Shown: one piece after another, positions 57,767 to 64,000 of the stretch
How the letters are laid out: every line of letters starts with the position of its first letter
How positions within the stretch are numbered: position 1 is the stretch's first letter
Origin: Arsenophonus sp048493715
Lineage (GTDB): Bacteria; Pseudomonadota; Gammaproteobacteria; Enterobacterales; Enterobacteriaceae
Direction: 5' to 3'
Length of the DNA stretch: 64,000 nt
NCBI GenBank assembly: GCA_048493715.1
Contig: JBGDCZ010000010.1
Location: 1 to 64,000 of the forward strand
Program-made: the position numbers and the translations under genes
Notes under the pieces: model-generated
The model's database searches: none
What the model saw: the letters and a program-made list of their open reading frames with translations, nothing else
Told to the model about the DNA's origin: nothing

Positions 57767-58108
57767 ATGACCATGCGTTGTAAACTGTTAATTGCTGCTA
57801 TGTCTGTCGTTGTTTTAACAGCGGGTTGTTCTATGGCAGAACGGCTTGTTTACCGTCCTGACATTAATCAAGGCAACTATCTTTCCGCCAATGATGTTGC
57901 AAAAATACAAAAAGGCATGACCCAACAGCAAGTAGCCTATACATTGGGAACACCAATGCTAAAAGAACCGTTTAGCCAACAAGTTTGGTATTATGTTTTT
58001 CGTCAACAACCCGGTCATGAAAAAGTTAAACAGCAGACGTTAACACTTACTTTTGATCGCAATGGTATTTTAGTCGACATCAAAAATACCGATAGCTTGG
58101 CAGCCTAA
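57767..58108 (+). CDS. bamE: Outer membrane assembly lipoprotein BamE (SmpA)
   Basis: Small BAM-complex lipoprotein. The signal ends in lipobox LTAGC and the SmpA/OmlA fold follows (VYRPDINQGNYLSANDV, GMTQQQVAYTLGTPML, QQTLTLTFDRNG). The ATG at 57767 follows AAAGGA; an ATG two codons later matches the E. coli start. 113 aa. Together with bamB it shows that outer-membrane protein assembly is maintained. Confidence 0.97.
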   Translation: MTMRCKLLIAAMSVVVLTAGCSMAERLVYRPDINQGNYLSANDVAKIQKGMTQQQVAYTLGTPMLKEPFSQQVWYYVFRQQPGHEKVKQQTLTLTFDRNGILVDIKNTDSLAA

Positions 58109-58229
58109 AAAACATCATCACTTATGTAGTATTTGCTAGACTCTATTGATTTTCATTTAAATAAACCGCCAATTAGGTGACGACTATATTGGTGGTCATT
58201 CTATTTAATATTACTTTGTGAATAAGCTA

Positions 58230-58520
58230 TTAAGACTTTTGTTTCGCTTTTGCTGCTCGCTTACGGCGTATCTCTTTTGGATCCGCAATTAAAGGACGAT
58301 AAATTTCGACCCGATCACTATCAGATAAAATATCTGATAATTTAGCCGATCGACTATAAATACCGACTTTATTCTTACTTAAATCAATGTCGTCACGAAG
58401 CGACAAAATACCTGATTGCACAATCGCCTCTTCAACACTAGCACCATCAGCTAACTTAACATGTAACAAAAATTGCCTATCAGGCAATGCATAAACAACT
58501 TCAACATTTATTTCATCCAC
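58230..58520 (-). CDS. rnfH: RnfH family ubiquitin-like protein
   Basis: RnfH is a small ubiquitin-fold protein paired with the toxin-like RatA in enterobacteria; its function is unsettled. I place the start at GTG 58520, preceded by AGAGG at six bases and overlapping the ratA stop by 8 bases. This gives 96 aa, the E. coli length, and the family text NVEVVYALPDRQFL, DIDLSKNKVGIYSR, DRVEIYRPLIADPKEIRRKRA. Longer in-frame starts would run into ratA. Confidence 0.94.
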   Translation of the reverse strand: MDEINVEVVYALPDRQFLLHVKLADGASVEEAIVQSGILSLRDDIDLSKNKVGIYSRSAKLSDILSDSDRVEIYRPLIADPKEIRRKRAAKAKQKS

Positions 58521-58947
58521 GATAAACCTCTTGAGCACGCTCAGTAAAAGCCTGCACCATATTGCCTGCAAGCTCTTTAAAAATTCGACCAAAAGCCAAT
58601 TCTATTAACTTATTGGTAAATTCAAAGTCAAGATATAACTCAACCTTACAGGCATTTCCATTTAAAGGCGTAAATAACCAATTACCAATTAACTTACGAA
58701 ATGGCCCTTTTACCAATTGTATTTGAATACTCTTATTATCTTGCAATATATTATGAGTAACAAAAGTCTTACTAATACCGGCTTTTGCAATATCAACCGA
58801 TGCTGTCATTTCATTATTAGCGTAATTCAACACGTGACTACCGACACAACCAGGTAAAAATTGTGGATATGAATTTACATCATTAACTAAATTGTACATT
58901 TTTTCTGCACTATAAGGCACTAATGCAGATCGACTAATTTGCGGCAT
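58513..58947 (-). CDS. ratA: RatA, START-like coenzyme Q-binding protein
   Basis: RatA belongs to the COQ10/START-like family; in E. coli it was described as a toxin that blocks 70S ribosome association, while homologues bind ubiquinone. The ATG at 58947 (MPQISRSALVPYSAEKMYNLV) gives 144 aa; an in-frame start at 58986 would add 13 residues, as some annotations do. Core segments are YPQFLPGC, GISKTFVTHN and DFEFTNKLIELAFGRIFKEL. It overlaps rnfH and is divergent from smpB, the conserved order. Confidence 0.95.
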   Translation of the reverse strand: MPQISRSALVPYSAEKMYNLVNDVNSYPQFLPGCVGSHVLNYANNEMTASVDIAKAGISKTFVTHNILQDNKSIQIQLVKGPFRKLIGNWLFTPLNGNACKVELYLDFEFTNKLIELAFGRIFKELAGNMVQAFTERAQEVYRG

Positions 58948-59103
58948 AACTATTCTCACCAAATAAATCAAAAACAATAATAACATCGATAAACACTTAA
59001 ATAAAAATTGCGCGCAACAACTTAGTCTAATAAATGTTCAATTAACACAAATATTGCATCCTTACCGTGCCATTTAGTTATACATACAGTATAATTGCCA
59101 ACC

Positions 59104-59586
59104 ATGACAAAGAAAAAAGCACACAAGCCTGGTTCGGCAACTATCACACTAAATAAAAGAGCGCGCCATGAATACTTCATCAGTGAAGAAATCGAGGCAG
59201 GGTTAGCCTTGCAGGGTTGGGAAGTCAAAGCTCTCCGTGCCGGCAAAGCCAATATTAGTGATAGTTATGTTTTAATGAAAGATGGTGAGGCTTACCTTTT
59301 TGGTGCGACCATTAGCCCACTAAACGTAGCCTCCTCTCATGTGGTTTGTGATCCAATGCGTACCCGTAAGTTATTACTAAACCAACGTGAACTTGATTCG
59401 CTGTTTGGTAAAATTAACCGTGAAGGACATACAGCGGTTGCATTATCCCTTTATTGGAAAAATGCCTGGTGTAAAGTGAAAATTGGTGCCGCAAAGGGTA
59501 AAAAAGAGCACGACAAACGTTCTAGCATTAAAGAGCGCGAATGGAAGCTAGATAAAGCGAGAATTATGAAAAACACCTGCCGCTAA
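59104..59586 (+). CDS. smpB: tmRNA-binding protein SmpB
   Basis: SmpB delivers tmRNA to stalled ribosomes. The OB-barrel contains ARHEYFISEEIEAGLALQGWEVK and GKANISDSYV; the basic C-terminal tail KGKKEHDKRSSIKEREWKLDKARIMK enters the mRNA channel. The ATG at 59104 gives 160 aa, as in E. coli. Its partner ssrA starts 60 bases downstream. Confidence 0.98.
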   Translation: MTKKKAHKPGSATITLNKRARHEYFISEEIEAGLALQGWEVKALRAGKANISDSYVLMKDGEAYLFGATISPLNVASSHVVCDPMRTRKLLLNQRELDSLFGKINREGHTAVALSLYWKNAWCKVKIGAAKGKKEHDKRSSIKEREWKLDKARIMKNTCR

Positions 59587-59645
59587 TAGCCTAACTACTA
59601 GCATTATTGAGTTTTGTTCTGATATAATATAGAAATAATAATCTT

Positions 59646-60008
59646 GGGGCTGATTCTGGATTCGACGGGATTTGTGAAACCCAAGGTGCATGCCGAGGGG
59701 CGGTTGGCCTCGTTAAAAGCCGCAAAACAATAGTCGCAAACGACGAAAACTACAGACTGGCAGCTTAATAACCTGCACAGTTTCCTCTCTCCCTAGCCTC
59801 CGCTCTTAGGACGGGGATCAAGAGAGGTCAAACCAAAAGAGATCGCGTGGATGCCTTGCCTGGGGTTGAAGCGTTAAACTTAATCAGGCTAGTCTGTTAG
59901 TAGTGTGTCTGTCCACAGCTAGCTGGCGAATGTAAAGACTAGACTAAGCATGTAGTACCGAGGATGTAGGAATTTCGGACGCGGGTTCAACTCCCGCCAG
60001 CTCCACCA
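59646..60008 (+). ncRNA. ssrA: tmRNA (SsrA), tag ANDENYRLAA
   Basis: tmRNA rescues stalled ribosomes and tags the product for proteolysis. The 5' end GGGGCTGATTCTGGATTCGA and the 3' end GGGTTCAACTCCCGCCAGCT plus CCACCA form the tRNA-like domain. Length is 363 nt, as in E. coli. The resume codon GCA is at 59736 and the tag is ANDENYRLAA followed by TAA TAA; E. coli has Ala where this has Arg (codon AGA). TATAAT at 59623-59628 is a likely -10. Pseudoknot regions are close to E. coli. The 3' end is a common integration site. Confidence 0.98.
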
Positions 60009-60068
60009 AAGTTCTATATCGGTGATTACCAGAGTCATCCGATGAAGTCCTAAGAGCCAGCATGGCAC

Positions 60069-60083
60069 AAGCCCTGTGGGCTT
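60069..60083 (+). terminator. Hairpin after ssrA
   Basis: AAGCCC-TGT-GGGCTT is a perfect 6-bp stem about 60 bases after ssrA, in sequence resembling the normal enterobacterial ssrA downstream region. No T-run follows it here (CGAGAAAA), so the terminator may be partly eroded or cut by integration. Confidence 0.5.
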
Positions 60084-60232
60084 CGAGAAAATTCGATTAA
60101 ATCCGGTGATTATTGGTATAAGTTTAGGATACACGGTAGGATGTATACCTAAAAGCGTATACCAATTGATGAAGGAGTGGCCAGAGTGGCACGGACAACA
60201 CGCTCCCAACTAACACCGAAGTTCTACGGTCA

Positions 60233-60580
60233 AAAGCGTTAGAGAAGCCCAAAAAACAAAACATGCCAACACTACGCCCAGAAGAATTACCCATGTTGAT
60301 GTGCTCACTGGTCATGGTCAATTTATCTTTTCCAACTCGCTACTTGATTGAATGGTAGCTCCTTATACTTGTTCTCGCTTCAGAAGCTGCGGGTACTCGA
60401 TAGGCAGAGATTGATTTCAATGCCAACTCGTAGACTTTTCCAGCAGAACGGATGAAGGCCAAACGCGAGCACATAGCACCTTTATCTCCTAAAGCGTTAA
60501 ATATTCTAGAAGTGATAAAGGCGATAAGTGTGCATAGAGAGTACGTATTCCTTAGCAGAAACGCCCCTATTTAACTCAAA
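60233..60580 (+). pseudogene. Remnant of P4-family tyrosine integrase
   Basis: One plus-strand frame carries the catalytic-core start of a P4-type phage/island integrase: EKPKKQNMPTLRPEELP, then RYLIEW, SEAAGTR, AEIDFNANS, FPAERMKAKREHIAPLSPKA, and SVHREYVF. It is interrupted by TAG at 60356 (family Gln) and by TAG at 60401 and 60431 (family Trp, RW.EIDF and LW.IPAERM). The N-terminal domain and the C-terminal part with the catalytic tyrosine are missing. P4-type integrases commonly recombine at the ssrA 3' end, which lies 225 bases upstream. Confidence 0.82.
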
Positions 60581-62057
60581 ACATCCTCAGGTATGTCCCT
60601 AGGCCTTTGAGTTGCAATAACAACGTTTAAACCAAACTTTCTACCTTCTTTCGCTATATTTCCAAAAACATCCAATTCGAATCTATTAAGCTCATCACCA
60701 ATTTTTTTATTTAAGAATTGATGTGCTTCATCAATGAATACACCCATTGGCTTTTCATAGCTAACTCCCTTTTCTTGCTAAAGTGAGCAAATGTCTACCA
60801 ATAGCATTAACCAAAATCTCCCTTGCGTTGGACTCAAATGGAACTGAGGAAACATCCAACCTTAGAATCTCGCCACCATCATTCCTTGATAAAAATTCAC
60901 TTAGTAACTCAGGTAATTGTTTCAAAGATGAGTCAGGGTCTATCATCCATTTAAAATAGGGGCTTTCAGAATGTGCTTTGATTCTTGATATAAAGTTTAG
61001 GCAGTGGCCTAAATCATTATCAGCTTTACCACCCCATACAGTAAGATCTGATCTTGAAGCATTCCCTCCTGAAGATCAAATGCATTATTCTATAATTTGC
61101 TCATGAAGACATTTAAAAACCCAAGGTTCATCCTCTAATAAATCAGAGTATTGAGCAGTTACGGATTCATATTCCTCCTTAATTTTTCCAGCCTTTGAAA
61201 AAGTTTGCTTATCAGATATTACAAGTTTCGCCTCAAAAATAGCTCGCCTTTGTATATTTACAAATTTAAGACTTTTAATTGCCCCGGCCAATTTTGGAGT
61301 TTGGCTTTGGGAGGATGGTCGTAGAAATGCTCTTAAATCAGTATCGTTAAATCGCCAGTGAGGAAATATGACCGAGTTTTCAGCTTTAGCAAGGGGATTT
61401 TCCCCTATAAAACTAGTACAAGGTAGATTTGCATATTCACCAGTAGCATCAATTTAATATTGCCTTACCTTTTCGCACTTGAATATTACAGAGTAAATTT
61501 GCAACACTCCAACTTTTCCCACCACCTGTTGCTCCCAAAACTATACAATGTCTTGAGAAAAGTGTCTCTGGTGTTACGTGTATTGTAATAGAATCATCAT
61601 CAGGTAATTCAGCTATCGGCAAGATTACTTTACGATCACTCAACTTTCCCTCTATCAGTGATTTATAAAGCAATGGGTTAGCAGAATATACTTGGCTACC
61701 AACCTTTGGAAATCTAGATATCCCATCAAAACTCTTTCCGTTAGAAACATCAATACTTACTAAAGGCTGAATAGAGCCAATAGGATGATTATTAATTAAT
61801 TGATGACTTATAGAACCAACCGAAAGCCGTTCACCACCTTCTAGCCATACTTTTATTAACTTACCAAATATAGCTGTTTCACCAACATCAATAAAAATAA
61901 ACTCATTCACTTCTCCACCGGGCATCCTTTGCCCCATCAGCCACGCTGATGGCTTAGAAGCCAAATGAGTAAGATTACAAATCACTTCCGTTGGGCTAAC
62001 CTTTATAATGCTACTAATTCTTCGTTGAGTGTCATATGGAGAAAACTACTTATTCAT
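60545..62057 (-). pseudogene. Broken HerA-type ATPase of a SIR2-HerA defence module
   Basis: HerA (DUF87) ATPases form hexamers; with SIR2 proteins they make a two-gene anti-phage system. From an ATG at 62057 (AAAGGA upstream) the fourth codon is TAG. An N-terminal HAS-barrel-like part follows, then Walker A GATGGGKSWSVANLL (near 61520). After a frameshift near 61450 come DATGEYANLP, FRFND-like text and LRPSSQSQTPKLAGAI; a later frame has RNDGGEILRLDVSSVPFESN. The last has Walker B MGVFIDEAHQFLNKK and the arginine-finger region VVIATQRPRDIPEDVLS, ended by TAA at 60571. The C-terminal domain is missing where the integrase remnant begins. Confidence 0.85.
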
Positions 62058-62115
62058 CTTATATTCCTTTATTAACAGATGAGACAACTACAGAAAAAGC
62101 ATTCAATAACTCCTC

Positions 62116-63288
62116 TTATCTGCTAAGGTTACGACGCTGAGGTATTTTAGAAACGAACTCATCAAAATATGAATCCACAATACATATTCGATTATCACCA
62201 TTGTTAATCGACCTAACTAAAACATCTCTTATTTCAGGATTAAAACTGCCGGCAGGGTTGAATGGGTCTACTATAGAAACCATCATCATAAATTCAGGTT
62301 TTGTTCTTAATGCCATCTTAATAGTATTATTTATATGTTTATCATTAAAACCAAAACCAACTACAAGTAGTCCTGTCTTTGATTTTTGCAAAGCTGAAAG
62401 TAATGCTGACATCATTTCCAAATATGGAGAATCTTAGGATGATTGACATTTATTACTACTTGGATAAATAAATATTGGCTTTTCATTTTCATCATTAGAT
62501 TTTTGAACTTGACCATTTCTCATTTTCCAGTCAACAGGCTCATGAATCTTATATAACGGCATGACATTTGGAAGAAGTTTTTACCACTATTATTTTTCTC
62601 ATCACAATAGACAACATCATACTTATACCACATTGGATTAAATCTTGACGGACTGGAGAAATCAAAACCATCAATGACAATTACACCAACACTAGAAAGA
62701 TGCAGTTTCAAATGCTAAATCGTAATTTGTTGTAAATAATTTCAATCTTTCTTGATTTATTCCCCTGCGTGCAAGAATCTTTATAAATCTTTCATTGTGT
62801 AGACCAACGTTCAACAGGAACATTTTTCGTAAATGATGCTTTTTCTAATATTATTTTTATAGCACGTAGCATAAAACACTCAAGCTTTTCATGTTGCTCT
62901 TTAGCGTGAATGCCAGCATTTATATTTGTATCACATAATGATAGCAATAATTCTATATCCGCTTTAAGTTCTCCATTCCATTTTCCTCTTTCAATTTTTG
63001 AATCTCTGCATAGTGGACTATTTCCATTATCTCCCCAAAAAGATCCTCATCAAAATCTTTACAGAAAGCCCATAAATCCCACGTGCTAGGAGATATTTTC
63101 TCCTCACCTTGTACATTAAATGTCAATGATGTACCTGATCCGGCCAAAACAATTAGATTATCAACATCCATAAGCTTATTGATACAGCCATTGAAATATC
63201 TAATTTTTTCATCATGGGAGTTTATTTCTAATGGTTCAATAATTCCATACTGCGGATTCTTTTCTAACTCACTGTACAATAAATGCAC
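62116..63288 (-). pseudogene. Broken SIR2-family NADase of a SIR2-HerA defence module
   Basis: SIR2-domain defence proteins hydrolyse NAD+ on infection. The start is a GTG at 63288 preceded by AAGGAG. The frame opens with IIEPLEINSHDEKIRYFNG and the nucleotide motif NLIVLAGSGTSLTF (about residue 50), then shifts near 62960. Further pieces include FTTNYDLAFE (the SIR2 TNYD motif), GVIVIDGFDFSS, PLYKIHEPVDW, and LLVVGFGFNDKHIN (the GFGFND motif, about 62350) in a final frame ending at 62116. Stops and frameshifts interrupt it at least four times. About 390 codons are spanned, near full length. It precedes herA by about 60 bases, in operon order. Confidence 0.85.
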
Positions 63289-63339
63289 TTTACTCTCCTT
63301 AATTAGCACAGAACATAAAAATTGCCGCCATCTCATGTG

Positions 63340-63670
63340 GTACCATGATAAAAAATAAAATAATCGGATTTCACCCAGCGTGCAATGCTTTCTCCACCTC
63401 GCCTGACCGTTTAAGGAAACGCTTTAATACAGATATAATAAACAGACTTGAGCAGCGCCAGCCCTGAACCTGATGGCCGTTAAGATGGTGTTGTGCTGAA
63501 TAATTAATTTCCGCACCTGCGGCTAGCCAAACCGTCAGGAACAATTTTTATCACCATTTTTACCGTTGTCGTCATCGGGTGATAGAATCTGATAATATCA
63601 AGTTGGATCCCAAAGAAAATTACCTCCCTAATATCCTGTTTAAGCTGCTCAATAAGATGCTAAGCAGCAT
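63340..63670. other. Unassigned accessory sequence
   Basis: About 330 bases upstream of the SIR2 gene, with a patch of higher GC (63380-63560) than the rest of the window and stops in all frames. A short GCTGCT/AGCAGC hairpin lies near 63642-63668. I recognise no gene; it looks like debris of mobile DNA. Confidence 0.4.
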
Positions 63671-63679
63671 ATTATACCC

Positions 63680-63785
63680 ATGGAGCTGCAACTAAACTGT
63701 TGAGGGTATTACAAGAACAAAAGTTTGAACACCTTGGCAGCAATTGGCACAGACGTACGTCTAATTGCAACCATTAATGCAGCCT
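63680..63785 (+). pseudogene. Fragment of an FhlA-type sigma54 activator
   Basis: About 35 codons match the central AAA+ region of FhlA-like regulators: MELQ, KLLRVLQEQKFEHLGSN, and after a frameshift TDVRLIATINA, corresponding to the family run LELQPKLLRVLQEQ...GSN...TDVRLIAATN. No start, Walker motifs or DNA-binding part is left. GlrR in this window has related but different sequence here (LQVKLLRVLQERKVRPLGS), so this is not a GlrR copy by eye. Confidence 0.6.
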
Positions 63786-64000
63786 CCTATACTGTAATTT
63801 GCTCCAATTGTTGCCGCTAATGATAAATAGCCTAGCATCTGCAAGCTATTAATAATCGTTAACTAACTACTATTATTCTTCGGTCTAGGAAAAATAACCA
63901 AGCAAATGTTATTGAAATGTTAATTTTCAAGAATATTATTAATGGAGGTGGAATAATTGTAGTGATATGACAATAAACAAATTAGCCAAGCGATACACAT
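63786..64000. other. Unassigned end of window
   Basis: AT-rich sequence without a recognisable gene. GGAGGTGG at about 63943 and an ATG at 63968 (reading MTINKLAKRYT to the window edge) might be the start of a plus-strand gene that continues outside, but the spacing between them is too long for a good ribosome site. Confidence 0.3.

Noticed and set aside
59919..60321. Open frames on the minus strand across the tmRNA 3' end
   Set aside because: They overlap ssrA and its downstream region antisense and match no family; such frames are commonly mis-annotated opposite structural RNAs.
63642..63668. GCTGCT/AGCAGC hairpin as a terminator
   Set aside because: The stem is short with a long loop and no T-run, and no gene ends there.
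60009..64000. Second copy of the ssrA 3' end as attR
   Set aside because: I looked for the GGGTTCAACTCCCGCC sequence downstream by eye and did not find it; the right boundary may be eroded or lie outside the window.

Overview
The window reads as a chromosome segment of a host-associated Enterobacterales bacterium in early genome reduction. It is AT-rich. Gene content and order follow the E. coli / Yersinia / Photorhabdus backbone from hemF through the isc, glyA, purL, rnc, rpoE and recN loci to smpB-ssrA, but many genes normally lying between these blocks are missing and about a quarter of those left are broken. The glutamine-dependent NadE between glnB and glrR and a pilF remnant beside rodZ point away from Escherichia. 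An Arsenophonus-like insect symbiont of the Morganellaceae is my best guess; that is inference, not something the sequence proves.

Layout. 1-1000: an 8-bp tandem repeat and a dead hemF. 1043-10525 (minus): der-bamB-yfgM-hisS, ispG-rodZ, a dead pilF, rlmN, ndk. 10873-18372 (minus): a truncated sseB, pepB, and an isc operon in which iscR, iscS and iscX are intact while iscU, iscA, hscB, hscA and fdx are all damaged. 18397-25008: trmJ, suhB, a small secreted protein, a dead hcaT, glyA and a dead hmp. 25120-31450: glnB, nadE and glrR-qseG-glrK, preceded by the GlmY small-RNA locus with a sigma54-type promoter and GlrR sites. 31654-39986: purL, mltF, tadA, a dead phosphoethanolamine transferase, yfhL. 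39983-49521 (minus): acpS-pdxJ-recO-era-rnc with a long duplex in the rnc leader, lepB, lepA, and rseC-rseB-rseA-rpoE behind a sigmaE promoter. 49663-60008: nadB, srmB, a dead grcA, ung, grpE, nadK, recN, bamE, rnfH, ratA, smpB and ssrA (tmRNA).

60009-64000 is accessory DNA at the tmRNA 3' end, a classic integration site. It holds a dead P4-family integrase and, facing it, the wreck of a two-gene SIR2-HerA anti-phage module. Beyond that is a fragment of an FhlA-type activator and unassigned sequence.

Regulation is better preserved than many of the genes. PurR boxes precede purL and glyA, an IscR-type site precedes iscR, two LexA boxes precede recN, and a sigma32 promoter precedes grpE. A perfect FNR box and a good NsrR operator stand before the dead grcA and dead hmp. 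The intact genes cover core functions: isoprenoid and outer-membrane biogenesis, translation quality control, RNA processing, envelope stress, purine, NAD and B6 synthesis, and DNA repair. The losses fall on Fe-S assembly, aerobic heme synthesis, NO detoxification, pyruvate formate-lyase repair, lipid A modification and phage defence.
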